64,000 nucleotides of DNA from Vibrio sp. RE86 (GTDB lineage Bacteria > Pseudomonadota > Gammaproteobacteria > Enterobacterales > Vibrionaceae). Made by a program: the position numbers and the translations under genes. This document shows, piece by piece, positions 27,771-36,573 of the stretch. Numbering within the stretch: position 1 is the stretch's first letter; each line of letters begins with the position of its first letter. The notes beneath the pieces are model-generated. The model was given only the letters and a program-made list of their open reading frames with translations. It searched no databases and was not told the DNA's origin. The stretch spans positions 1 to 64,000 of the forward strand of contig NZ_VTXI01000014.1 of NCBI RefSeq assembly GCF_013114545.1. The letters run 5' to 3'.

Positions 27771-28701
27771 TAAATTCGGCATAGCCAAATCCACTCTCAC
27801 CAAAACCATTTCCATTATAAAACATCAGTAATTTTTCTTTGTGTTTAATTACATGAGGGTACTCTATCATTTGTGAATCCCACCCACTTTCAGATATCGT
27901 GATTCCGGCCTTATTGTCCATACGCTTCCAATTTATACCATCTGGTGACTCAGCATAACCAATACGATAACTACTCTCTTTGTTAGTTCTATAGTCATTA
28001 AATTTACGATATGAATACCACATAAAATACTGACCATTTTTTTTGATTACAGAGGCTTTAACTATGCCTGCTTCATCATCTGATTGATAATCTATAGCTA
28101 CTGTACCCTTACGTATCCAATTAATTCCGTCTGCTGACTCAGCGTACTTAATATGGTATCTTGGCTCCGATTTATCATTAATTATTCGCCACTCTGTGCA
28201 AGACAAATACCAATTTTTCCACACACCATTGTCAAACAAAACACAACTAGTCCCAGAATATTGTGGCTCAATATAGTTTCTGTCCCACAGAGGTCCTTCA
28301 GAAAATTTTTCGTAACTATTTCCTCCATCTGAACTTATAGCTAAACCAACCGAATTATGATAGGAAATTGTATTTCTTACATTCCAACCAATGTAGTACA
28401 GATATTTTTTATCGCCATTGTTAACCACCCAAGACGGCATTACACCACAGTCATCGAAAGTCCCCAGAGACCCAAGAGGCAATATGGGTTTATCCGCGAC
28501 ATTAACTATTTTTTTAGGGTTATCAGCCAAAACATCAATATACCCAGGGAGACTACGGTTATTTTTATCACGTGTAGAAAAATAGATTCTAAACGTATCA
28601 CTTTTCGGCTGATAATCCACGACAGGAACTTGAGCATGAGATTGTGAAAAGTTAATATCACCACTCGGCTTGTAAATGTGTCCCTTTTTAATCCACCCCA
28701 T
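27757..28701 (-). CDS. Five-bladed beta-propeller protein (glycoside-hydrolase-like), function unknown
   Basis: This 314-residue protein has repeated blades: AISSDGGNSYEKF, then YAESADGINW and YAESPDGINW. These are the pattern of GH43/GH32/GH130-like five-bladed propellers. Acidic positions that could be catalytic include Asp in VPVVDYQ and the D-D pair in GTFDDCGVMPSW. No signal peptide or membrane helix is seen, so it should be cytoplasmic. It lies between acyltransferase and WecF-like genes for the dTDP-amino sugar, which hints at trimming, phosphorolysis or transfer on that branch, but no specific role can be claimed. It starts two bases after the upstream stop with GAGG before the ATG. 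Confidence 0.65.
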   Translation of the reverse strand: MGWIKKGHIYKPSGDINFSQSHAQVPVVDYQPKSDTFRIYFSTRDKNNRSLPGYIDVLADNPKKIVNVADKPILPLGSLGTFDDCGVMPSWVVNNGDKKYLYYIGWNVRNTISYHNSVGLAISSDGGNSYEKFSEGPLWDRNYIEPQYSGTSCVLFDNGVWKNWYLSCTEWRIINDKSEPRYHIKYAESADGINWIRKGTVAIDYQSDDEAGIVKASVIKKNGQYFMWYSYRKFNDYRTNKESSYRIGYAESPDGINWKRMDNKAGITISESGWDSQMIEYPHVIKHKEKLLMFYNGNGFGESGFGYAEFNAKC

Positions 28702-28703
28702 AA

Positions 28704-29360
28704 TCAGTATACCTCATAACTTAGCTTCGGACTCTTCTTAGCAGGGTTGCCAATATAAACCCCCCACTCTTGCGTATCTTTAAAGACACTTGCTCCCATA
28801 GATATTAACGAACCTTTCGCCAGACGAGAGTAATCTCTGATAGTCGCATTAACACCGAAAAAACAATAAGGTTCCACGATACAATGACCAGACAAAACCA
28901 CATGCGACGTAAAAAACACATGGTCTTTAATTTCACTGTGATGACCAATGTGGTTACCGCTCCACATCACCACATTATTACCAATACTTGTAAAAGGCTG
29001 GATGGTATTGTCTTCCAAAATGAAACAGTTATCACCAATCTTCGCACCAGGAAAGACGGTCGCACGAGAACTAACATAGGAAATCAAAGAATAGCCTTTA
29101 CTTTTAATTTCATTATAAATTTTTTCTCTAGAACGATTCATATTTACACCTGTCATTGGTGCGAAAAATTTATATTCTTTTGGCCCATATAAATGTTCTA
29201 TACCTTCAAACGCTACTACAGGCAAGCCTTTAAATGTGTCACAATCTTTGTACTCTTTACTAACAGCAAATGCTACAACTTCATGCTCAGTATCATTACT
29301 TAAGTAAAAATGCGCTAGTTCTGCAGTGTCTTTTGTTCCGAAAATAACTATTTTTGACAT
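28704..29360 (-). CDS. Acyltransferase with nucleotide-sugar-binding domain (NeuD/PglD-type)
   Basis: This 218-residue protein has an N-terminal Rossmann-like part (KIVIFGTKDTAELAHFYL, residues 3-20) and a C-terminal left-handed beta-helix (about 95-210) with VMWSGNHIGHHSEIKDHVFF. The His pair at GHHSEI fits the catalytic base of PglD-like enzymes. It most likely acylates the 4-amino group of the dTDP-4-amino-4,6-dideoxyhexose made by the adjacent genes. It overlaps the WbqC-family stop (TAATG). Confidence 0.85.
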   Translation of the reverse strand: MSKIVIFGTKDTAELAHFYLSNDTEHEVVAFAVSKEYKDCDTFKGLPVVAFEGIEHLYGPKEYKFFAPMTGVNMNRSREKIYNEIKSKGYSLISYVSSRATVFPGAKIGDNCFILEDNTIQPFTSIGNNVVMWSGNHIGHHSEIKDHVFFTSHVVLSGHCIVEPYCFFGVNATIRDYSRLAKGSLISMGASVFKDTQEWGVYIGNPAKKSPKLSYEVY

Positions 29361-30058
29361 TATATGAGCCTATATTTTTTAAGAAAATCATTTATTTCAG
29401 AGGGAGAATTGAACATCATAACATCGATTATTGAAAGCCAAGGATGAAACTCACTTCCAAACTGCTGATACTCGAACGAATCGGACTTAATGAATTTAAG
29501 CTCTATTCCGTTTTGGTTGAAGATTTCGTTATCGTAAAGTTCAGTTCCATTAATTGGGTTAATATATACACTGGCTTTTTCACGTAAGCATATGTCAATA
29601 ATGCGCTGTTGCCCACTTAGCTCAGCGTTGTTGTAGATAGCTGAACTTAGCACTATATCGGTGCCAATTCCAAGGTATCTACAGATAGACACTATCGAGT
29701 TTGCCACAAAAAAAGACAAGTTGTTGTTATTACACTGAAAAACATCTTCGATAAGAGCATAAACTTCATCAAAATAGGGGGCCTTTTTATATGCAAGATT
29801 AATAGACTTGAGAAACTTAGTCTTCCAAAGGCTTTGGTCATTGATATTGATATCCAGTATCAATTTATTTTGACTAGCATTTTTCAAAGGTACTGATAAA
29901 AGCTTAGGGGTGCTATTTATTAAAAACCTATTACGATTAATCCAACCTCTCTTTATATAATTCACGTCATCATATATAATGAACTTATCGACAGAGTTTA
30001 TCAGCTGAAAATACCCAATATAAGGCATGAAATAGGGCTGCATAATTGCTAGTTTCAT
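29360..30058 (-). CDS. WbqC family protein
   Basis: This 232-residue soluble protein matches the WbqC-like family from its opening (MQPYFMPYIGYFQLINSVDK) and the YDDVNYIKRGWINRNR stretch, with INPINGTELYD further on. WbqC-family genes accompany amino-sugar synthesis in O-antigen clusters and are thought to act in N-acylation, sometimes with amino acids. The exact reaction is not settled. It overlaps the VioA-like aminotransferase by four bases (ATGA) and the acyltransferase by one, so the three are coupled and probably act in sequence. Confidence 0.85.
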   Translation of the reverse strand: MKLAIMQPYFMPYIGYFQLINSVDKFIIYDDVNYIKRGWINRNRFLINSTPKLLSVPLKNASQNKLILDININDQSLWKTKFLKSINLAYKKAPYFDEVYALIEDVFQCNNNNLSFFVANSIVSICRYLGIGTDIVLSSAIYNNAELSGQQRIIDICLREKASVYINPINGTELYDNEIFNQNGIELKFIKSDSFEYQQFGSEFHPWLSIIDVMMFNSPSEINDFLKKYRLI

Positions 30059-31134
30059 TTATTTTCTTCCAATACTCGCTTGATAATTGAAGCTATCCGG
30101 ATCACTTCCGTAACTTGTAGCCCTGCGTAAAGTGGCAAACAAATAATCCGATCGGATATGTCACGAGAAACCGGCATAATTGAAGTTTGACTATAAATTT
30201 CATCTAATGATGGGAAAAAGTATCTGCGAGCGTTAATACCTTCTTTCTCTAGCATTTTGAGTACTTTTTTCATAATATCATGATGTTCAAAAACGACTGG
30301 AAAGTAAGAATAGTTCTCTGAAAATACGGGGTTTAGTTTCTGAAAACTAACTGAGTCGATTAATATAGACTTATATTTTTCGACAAGCTTCTTCCGTTCT
30401 TCTATTATCGAATCAACTTCGCTAAGCATACAGAGTCCCATTGCAGCCTGAAACTCATTCATTTTTGCATTTATACCTAATGAGCTAATCGTCCCTCCCA
30501 ACTCTAGACCAAAATTAATCATTTTACGTGCTTTCTTAAATAGTTCATCGTCATTTATGACTAAAGCTCCACCTTCAATCGTATGGAATAATTTTGTCGC
30601 ATGAAAACTAAGAGTGCTAATATCACCATAGTTTAATAAGCTCCCATGCTGACCCGACACATCAAATGCGTGAGATGCATCATAAATAACTTTCAAATTA
30701 TGTTTATTTGCTAAAGCAGATATTTTATCAACATGGCAAGCGTTTCCAAACACATGCACTGGTACTATTGCTGAAGTTCGGTTAGTAATAGCAGATTCTA
30801 TATTTTCTAGTTCAATATTAAATGAATTAGGGCAAATATCTGCGTAGACAGGCTCTAGTCCCTCCCAAATCAATGAAGAACTAGTAGCTGCAAAACTAAA
30901 AGGAGTGGTGATAACCTCTCCTTTCAATTCTAATAAACGATAGGCCACTTGTAATGCCAGAGTACCATTTGCTACTAGTAAAAGATTTTTGACCCCTAGA
31001 CGATTTGCTAGTAACTTTTCCAACTTTTGGTGTAAGGGTCCCCTATTCGTGAGGCAGGCGGAATCATAAATCTCGTCAACATATTGCTTAAACACATCAA
31101 TATTTGGTAAGTAACTCTTAGTAACATTAATCAT
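30055..31134 (-). CDS. VioA-like dTDP-4-keto-6-deoxyglucose aminotransferase
   Basis: This PLP enzyme of 359 residues should turn dTDP-4-keto-6-deoxyglucose into a dTDP-4-amino-4,6-dideoxyhexose. LTNRGPLHQKLEKLL, ITTPFSFAATSSSLIWEGL and IYDASHAF resemble VioA, and the PLP lysine is K181 in FHATKLFHTIEGG. No rmlC, rmlD or 3,4-ketoisomerase gene is present, so amination at C4 (Qui4N type) fits best. A GTG at 31152 is in frame, but the ATG at 31134 gives the family's usual start INVTKSYLP. Confidence 0.85.
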   Translation of the reverse strand: MINVTKSYLPNIDVFKQYVDEIYDSACLTNRGPLHQKLEKLLANRLGVKNLLLVANGTLALQVAYRLLELKGEVITTPFSFAATSSSLIWEGLEPVYADICPNSFNIELENIESAITNRTSAIVPVHVFGNACHVDKISALANKHNLKVIYDASHAFDVSGQHGSLLNYGDISTLSFHATKLFHTIEGGALVINDDELFKKARKMINFGLELGGTISSLGINAKMNEFQAAMGLCMLSEVDSIIEERKKLVEKYKSILIDSVSFQKLNPVFSENYSYFPVVFEHHDIMKKVLKMLEKEGINARRYFFPSLDEIYSQTSIMPVSRDISDRIICLPLYAGLQVTEVIRIASIIKRVLEENK

Positions 31135-31153
31135 TTTTGATTGTTCTCTCACC

Positions 31154-32017
31154 CTAACTTAGCAAACTTAGTAAATAGGAGCCATAACTTGTCTTTCCAA
31201 AAAGGGCCGCTCGTTTTCGGAGCTCTATATCCGTTAACCAGCCGTTATTAAACGCGATTTCTTCAAGACAAGCGATTTTAAAGCCTTGTCTTTGCTCTAT
31301 TGTTTGTACAAATTGTGAGGCCTCTAAGAGCGAGTCGTGTGTTCCAGTATCTAACCAAGCAAATCCACGCCCCAATATCTCTACATTCAGATCTCCTCGC
31401 TCCAAATAGATATTATTAATACATGTAATTTCGAGCTCTCCTCGCGATGAAGGCTCTATTGACTTGGCTATATCTACTACGTCACTATCATAAAAATACA
31501 ACCCAGTAACTGCATAATTGGACTTGGGTAATTGAGGTTTTTCCTCAATGGACAGGACTCTCATATAATTGTCAAACTCAACTACTCCGAACCTTTCAGG
31601 GTCTTTCACCTGATAACCAAACACAGTAGCGCCCTTTCCTCGACTTGCAGCATTCAATAATTTCGGGGAGAAACCTTGTCCATAAAAAATGTTGTCTCCA
31701 AGAACTAAACAAACACTATCAGTACCAATAAATTCTTCACCAATGATGAAAGCTTGTGCAAGTCCATCAGGTCTTGGCTGAATGGCGTATGATATTTTAA
31801 TGCCAAACTGAGAGCCGTCGCCCAGCAACCGCTGATACCCCCCAATATCTTGATGTGTACTAATAATTAAAATATCCCTCACATTAGCTAGCATCAACAC
31901 AGATAAAGGATAGTAAATCATTGGTTTATCGTAAACTGGCAGTAATTGTTTGGAAACCCCTAGAGTTATTGGATAAAGGCGAGTGCCAGATCCTCCTGCT
32001 AAAATAATACCTTTCAC
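31154..32017 (-). CDS. rmlA: Glucose-1-phosphate thymidylyltransferase
   Basis: RmlA joins dTTP and glucose-1-phosphate to make dTDP-glucose. At 287 residues it has the standard length. It shows the nucleotide-binding start [20 protein letters not shown], the sugar-phosphate site [12 protein letters not shown] and [19 protein letters not shown]. It lies four bases after rmlB on the same strand. The next gene is an aminotransferase rather than rmlC/rmlD, so the product is diverted to an amino sugar rather than rhamnose. Confidence 0.95.
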   Translation of the reverse strand: MKGIILAGGSGTRLYPITLGVSKQLLPVYDKPMIYYPLSVLMLANVRDILIISTHQDIGGYQRLLGDGSQFGIKISYAIQPRPDGLAQAFIIGEEFIGTDSVCLVLGDNIFYGQGFSPKLLNAASRGKGATVFGYQVKDPERFGVVEFDNYMRVLSIEEKPQLPKSNYAVTGLYFYDSDVVDIAKSIEPSSRGELEITCINNIYLERGDLNVEILGRGFAWLDTGTHDSLLEASQFVQTIEQRQGFKIACLEEIAFNNGWLTDIELRKRAALFGKTSYGSYLLSLLS

Positions 32018-32021
32018 TAGC

Positions 32022-33101
32022 TTAATCCTTTAATCCCAAGCGCTCTCGAGCATATGCACCATCTAAAGCACGCTGGCACCAATCCAGGTTACTCAAATAC
32101 CATTCAACGGTTTTTCTCAATCCAGATTCAAAAGTTTCTTGAGGTTTCCAATCTAGCTCTCTTGCTATCTTGCTAGCATCAATAGCGTAGCGTAAATCGT
32201 GACCTGGACGATCTTTAACATATTTAATTAATCTAGCGAATCCTGAAGAGTCTTTGAACTTCCGAGAGTGTAGCCTAGCAGGAACAAGCTCTTCTAGGAG
32301 TCTGCAAATGCTCTCGACAACTTCAATATTGGTTTTTTCGTTGTGCCCTCCAATATTATAGGTCTCTCCAATTAAGCCTTGTGTTGCAACCAAGTATAAC
32401 GCCCTTGCATGATCTTTCACATATAGCCAGTCACGGACTTGTAACCCATCACCATATATAGGCAAATCCTTTCCATCTAGAGCATTTAATATTACTAGAG
32501 GTATTAATTTTTCTGGAAAATGAAAAGGACCATAATTATTTGAGCAGTTCGTCACTATTGTTGGTAACCCATAGGTCCTAGACCAAGCTCGAACTAGATG
32601 ATCACTCGCTGCTTTTGAAGCAGAATAAGGGCTACTTGGTGCATATGAAGTTTGTTCTGTGAACAAATCTTCAGGCCCAGCAAGATCTCCATAGACTTCA
32701 TCCGTTGAAACATGATGGAACCGAAATAGCGCTTTCTTGTCTTCACTTAAGTTTTGCCAATAGCACCTCGCAGTTTCAAGTAAGGTATATGTACCTACTA
32801 TGTTGGTTTGAATAAACGCGCTTGGCCCATCAATTGAGCGATCTACATGGCTCTCCGCCGCTAAATGCATCACGATATCTGGTTGATGTAGTTCGAAGAG
32901 ACGCTTTAATGATAAGCCATCACAAATATCAACTTTTTCAAAAGCATAGCGAGGGGACAGCTCGACTTCAGAAAGAGACTCCAAGTTTCCTGCATAAGTC
33001 AATTTATCAACATTGACAACGTGATCCTCAGTATTCGCAATAATGTGACGTATAACGGCAGAACCAATAAACCCGGCTCCGCCGGTTACTAAAATTTTCA
33101 T
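32022..33101 (-). CDS. rmlB: dTDP-glucose 4,6-dehydratase
   Basis: RmlB converts dTDP-glucose to dTDP-4-keto-6-deoxyglucose. The 359-residue SDR enzyme shows [11 protein letters not shown] at the start, the catalytic T-D-E in VSTDEVYGD and Y-x3-K in [11 protein letters not shown], plus [15 protein letters not shown]. It is the second gene of the operon and pairs with rmlA directly downstream. Confidence 0.96.
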   Translation of the reverse strand: MKILVTGGAGFIGSAVIRHIIANTEDHVVNVDKLTYAGNLESLSEVELSPRYAFEKVDICDGLSLKRLFELHQPDIVMHLAAESHVDRSIDGPSAFIQTNIVGTYTLLETARCYWQNLSEDKKALFRFHHVSTDEVYGDLAGPEDLFTEQTSYAPSSPYSASKAASDHLVRAWSRTYGLPTIVTNCSNNYGPFHFPEKLIPLVILNALDGKDLPIYGDGLQVRDWLYVKDHARALYLVATQGLIGETYNIGGHNEKTNIEVVESICRLLEELVPARLHSRKFKDSSGFARLIKYVKDRPGHDLRYAIDASKIARELDWKPQETFESGLRKTVEWYLSNLDWCQRALDGAYARERLGLKD

Positions 33102-33148
33102 CTATTACAACCTAAAATTCGCCGTACCAAAACACAGCATTGATTTAA

Positions 33149-34429
33149 CTATAAACGAATGCTTACCTGATCCTTAGGAAGGATATATTTCAAATCATAG
33201 AGAACGCTATTTTTCTTACCCAAAGCAATAATTTCTTCAGCGCCCATTCGTTTAAATTCGTCATGAGCGACGGCCAAAATTATCGCGTCATAATAACCTT
33301 TTTTAGGCTCGTCCAAGATAGAGAAGTTGTACTCTTCTTGGACTTCCTTTCTATCGCACCATGGATCATAAACATCTACATGCACGCCGTAGTTTTCTAA
33401 CTCATTCAAAATATCAATAACTTTAGTATTTCGTAGATCTGGGCAGTTTTCTTTAAAGGCCAACCCCATAATCAGGACCTTTGAACCACAAACATGAATC
33501 TGTTGAGAAAGCATTTTTTTTACTAATTGAGTTACAACATGCGCCCCCATACCATCGTTAATTCTTCTTCCTGCCAGTATCATGTCGGGGATATAACCCG
33601 AAGCCTGTGCCTTATGGGTTAAATAATAAGGGTCAACGCCAATACAGTGACCACCTACTAAACCTGGTCGGAACGGTAAAAAATTCCACTTGGTTCCCGC
33701 TGCTTCAAGCACTTCGAGAGTGTCAATATCTAGTTTGTTCATGATGATTGCTAGCTCATTTATTAGTGCTATATTGGCATCACGCTGCGTATTTTCGATG
33801 ACCTTAGCCGCTTCAGCTACTTTAATTGAGCTTGCTTTATGGGTACCCGCACTAATCACAGAGCCGTACAACGCATCTACAAAGTCAGCCACTTCAATGT
33901 TTGAACCAGAAGTTACCTTTAAAATGTTTGTTACGCGATGCTCTTTGTCGCCAGGATTAATACGTTCTGGTGAATATCCAGCAAAGAAATCTTTGTTAAA
34001 AACTAGCCCAGAAGTTTGTTCAACAATTGGTAAGCAAACTTCTTCTGTTGCACCAGGATATACTGTAGATTCATAAATAATGACATTATTTTCATCAATA
34101 TATTCACCAATCATCTCACTGGCTTTTATCAGTGGGGTTAAATCTGGCCGTTTATATGCATCAATCGGGGTCGGCACTGTAACAATGTAGATATTGCAGT
34201 TTTTCAATTCTTCTCTGTTAGCACTGTAAGTTAAGCGGGTTGCTTTTTTCATTTCATCAGGTGAACACTCTAACGTAGAGTCATTTCCGTTGATTAGCTC
34301 GGCAACTCGTTTCTCATTGATATCAAAGCCTAAAGTTGCGAACTTTTTTCCAAATTCGATGGCAAGTGGTAGGCCAACATAACCTAAACCGATAATGCCA
34401 ATTCTGGCGTTTTCCAATGACAAATTCAC
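33149..34429 (-). CDS. tviB: TviB/WbpA-type UDP-N-acetylhexosamine 6-dehydrogenase
   Basis: This 426-residue NAD enzyme should oxidise UDP-GlcNAc at C6 to UDP-GlcNAcA. It closely follows Vi-antigen TviB, with [42 protein letters not shown] and the catalytic cysteine C262 in [13 protein letters not shown]-GalNAc as a substrate cannot be excluded. It starts at GTG with AAGGG eight bases upstream and is the first gene of the O-antigen operon. Its product would feed the WbpB-E-D-like genes some 13 kb further along the transcript. Confidence 0.92.
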   Translation of the reverse strand: MNLSLENARIGIIGLGYVGLPLAIEFGKKFATLGFDINEKRVAELINGNDSTLECSPDEMKKATRLTYSANREELKNCNIYIVTVPTPIDAYKRPDLTPLIKASEMIGEYIDENNVIIYESTVYPGATEEVCLPIVEQTSGLVFNKDFFAGYSPERINPGDKEHRVTNILKVTSGSNIEVADFVDALYGSVISAGTHKASSIKVAEAAKVIENTQRDANIALINELAIIMNKLDIDTLEVLEAAGTKWNFLPFRPGLVGGHCIGVDPYYLTHKAQASGYIPDMILAGRRINDGMGAHVVTQLVKKMLSQQIHVCGSKVLIMGLAFKENCPDLRNTKVIDILNELENYGVHVDVYDPWCDRKEVQEEYNFSILDEPKKGYYDAIILAVAHDEFKRMGAEEIIALGKKNSVLYDLKYILPKDQVSIRL

Positions 34430-34661
34430 TGTGTTTACCCTTCTCTATGAAAGTTAAAAAATTTGTATCCCAGTCATTTCTATAACTGTGATATTTTTGT
34501 TCATTTAAAGACAACTTGAACCCACTGCCTTTTACAACTATTTGTTTTAGATACCTTACGAAATCTACTTCAACATTCATCAGAACAACGGTTCCATAAT
34601 TCCCTTTCTCGGTACTGATGTTCTTGGTATTTAATCATTCTTTAGGACAAAATTTAGGCTT

Positions 34662-34714
34662 ATTATATACTATCTTTTCTGGTAGGTTAGTAGTGGAGAG
34701 TCTCCACATTACTA
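34662..34714 (-). promoter_or_regulatory. Putative O-antigen operon promoter with overlapping palindrome
   Basis: On the minus strand a perfect TATAAT lies at 34662-34667. The -35 region 17 bases upstream (CTAACC) is poor. A strong palindrome, GTGGAGA-G-TCTCCAC (34693-34707), extended by TAGTA/TACTA, is centred near 34700, about 45 bases before the expected start point. That is where a class II activator would bind. The leader to tviB would be about 225 bases. Confidence 0.45.
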
Positions 34715-34797
34715 CATAGAGCACCCCATATTTGCAGCAGAAGCAGTAACGTAATACAAACTAGCAAAAGTACTCGAGAGAAGTAGTGTTCAAACAT
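34687..34797 (-). CDS. Possible 36-residue hydrophobic small protein
   Basis: An ATG-started frame of 36 residues encodes one strongly hydrophobic stretch (VLLLVCITLLLLLQIWGAL), which would be a membrane helix. There is no convincing ribosome site, the closest purine-rich stretch being GAGTAAG. It ends inside the palindrome in front of the probable O-antigen promoter. It may be chance. Confidence 0.2.
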   Translation of the reverse strand: MFEHYFSRVLLLVCITLLLLLQIWGALCSNVETLHY

Positions 34798-35549
34798 AAG
34801 TTTTACTTACTCATTCCTCTGTCAAATGATTGCAGGATTGGATTGGTGCAGATAATGACAAACCAGTTGGCCTTCGCCGTTAGAAACACCAAGCAAATTT
34901 CAAAAGCTCTTTCAGAGTTTTTTATTGACCCTAAATGAAAAAAGCTTTAAAGGGTATCATACCAGGCTCTACTCTTAGTGTAACATGCAAAAGATCAAAG
35001 ATTAAGGCTGTTACTCATAACCATTGGTACATATGCTAGGTAATGTCCACTAGAACGATTGACCTTGTTTCTTAATCAGAGATAACCAAAATGCTATTCT
35101 TGGAATCCCTTAATTTATGTCCATCGAAGCCTTTTCATCTAACCTTTGAACCTAAAGTTAATATTGACAAATGGCATAGCTTATCAGGTGATTTTATGGT
35201 AGTTTAGATGGCTGCTGACTAGTTGGCATCAAATTCTGTTTTCCATAACTTGAGAGTATAGGTAGTAAACTTTCCAAACCGTGGATAGACTAAATGAAAG
35301 GAAGGGTTTGCGATATATGTGTTGAGTGGCTTATACCAAACAAAGGGAAACCACAATTAAAGGTGATAACTTAAATATCACACACACATAGAAGCACGTA
35401 TAATCTTCATAGAATAAATCGCTTACCTTCTATTTATAAAACATGACGTTAATGTGATGCTCGATATCATCATGCACTGATAAAATAAACTATGTCCACC
35501 TATCTAAACTTTATACTCGCTCGATAATAAATAATCATAAGGTAAAAGT

Positions 35550-36491
35550 ATGATCATCGTAACTGGCGGTGCTGGCATGATTGGCAGCAACATCGTTAAA
35601 GCACTTAATGAAAAAGGCATTAACGATATTTTGGTAGTCGACAACCTTAAAAATGGTAAGAAGTTCCAGAACTTGGTGGATTTGGATATCACAGATTACA
35701 TGGATCGTGACGACTTTCTAACGCAAGTTATGGCTGGCGACGACTTCGGCCCTATCGAAGCAGTTTTTCATGAAGGTGCATGTTCCGCAACGACAGAGTG
35801 GGATGGTAAGTACATGATGCTCAATAACTATGAGTACTCAAAAGAGCTGCTACATTTCTGTTTAGAGCGTGAAATTCCATTCCTTTACGCATCTTCAGCA
35901 GCAACTTACGGCGAAACAGATATTTTCATTGAAGAGAAAGAGTACGAAGGCGCGTTAAACGTATACGGCTATTCAAAGCAGCAGTTTGATAACTATGTAC
36001 GTCGCATTTGGCAAGATGCTGAAGAACATGGTGAACAACTGTCTCAAATTACTGGCTTCCGTTACTTCAACGTTTATGGTCCACGTGAGCAACACAAAGG
36101 CTCAATGGCATCTGTGGCCTTCCACCTAAACAACCAAATGAACGCAGGTGAAAATCCAAAACTATTTGCTGGCAGTGAGACTTTCAAGCGTGACTTCGTT
36201 TACGTCGGTGACGTTGCTGCAGTAAACTTGTCATTTTTAGAAAGTGGCCAGTCAGGTATCTTTAACTTAGGTACAGGTTACGCTGAATCTTTCGAAGAAG
36301 TCGCTAAAGCTGTGATTAAGTTCCATAGTAAAGGTGAAGTAGAAACTATCCCATTCCCTGAACATCTTAAAGGCGCATACCAAGAGTTTACTCAAGCCGA
36401 CCTGACAAAACTGCGTGCAGCAGGCTGTGAACACAAGTTCAAAACCGTCGCTGAAGGCGTAGCTGAGTATATGCAGCTGATAAACAAGTAG
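35550..36491 (+). CDS. hldD: ADP-L-glycero-D-manno-heptose 6-epimerase
   Basis: HldD makes the ADP-heptose donor for the LPS inner core. The 313-residue SDR enzyme has the NADP-binding start [11 protein letters not shown] and the Ser/Thr site SSAATYG. It also has the catalytic YGYSK and the substrate loop [24 protein letters not shown] is seven bases before the ATG. In Vibrio hldD marks one edge of the O-antigen/capsule region, and it does so here. A terminator follows directly. Confidence 0.96.
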   Translation: MIIVTGGAGMIGSNIVKALNEKGINDILVVDNLKNGKKFQNLVDLDITDYMDRDDFLTQVMAGDDFGPIEAVFHEGACSATTEWDGKYMMLNNYEYSKELLHFCLEREIPFLYASSAATYGETDIFIEEKEYEGALNVYGYSKQQFDNYVRRIWQDAEEHGEQLSQITGFRYFNVYGPREQHKGSMASVAFHLNNQMNAGENPKLFAGSETFKRDFVYVGDVAAVNLSFLESGQSGIFNLGTGYAESFEEVAKAVIKFHSKGEVETIPFPEHLKGAYQEFTQADLTKLRAAGCEHKFKTVAEGVAEYMQLINK

Positions 36492-36521
36492 CATCTACGA
36501 TCCTAAATGCATACTATTAAG

Positions 36522-36545
36522 AGGTGGCTTATTGCCGCCTTTTTT
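36522..36545 (+). terminator. hldD terminator
   Basis: AGGTGGC and GCCGCCT pair (one G-U) around a TTATT loop and are followed by six T. The hairpin lies 30 bases past the hldD stop codon and ahead of the next GTG-started gene. Confidence 0.85.
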
Positions 36546-36573
36546 ATTCCCTTCCAGTAGATAAAGGTAAGTT

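Larger units (their letters stand above)
34430..35549. other. Gene-poor divergent spacer between the O-antigen operon and hldD
   Basis: About 1.1 kb of AT-rich sequence separates tviB and hldD, which point away from each other. No known gene is recognisable on either strand. It holds a probable promoter and palindrome for the O-antigen operon (34662-34714) and the RBS region of hldD (AAGG seven bases before the ATG). Two short open frames of doubtful status are also present. No JUMPstart or ops (GGCGGTAGC) element was found. It may be the remains of older O-antigen genes. Confidence 0.6.

Noticed and set aside
31154..33101. dTDP-rhamnose pathway
   Set aside because: rmlC and rmlD are absent, and the next genes are an aminotransferase and acyltransferases.
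34323..34580. Minus-strand open frame of 85 codons overlapping the start of tviB
   Set aside because: Its second half lies out of frame inside clear tviB coding sequence and it lacks a ribosome site. Only the leader part is noted as a possible remnant.
35294..35374. 26-codon ATG frame in the hldD upstream spacer
   Set aside because: It is short, with no ribosome site and no recognisable content.
34430..35549. JUMPstart/ops element for RfaH
   Set aside because: No GGCGGTAGC or its complement was found in the spacer on either strand.
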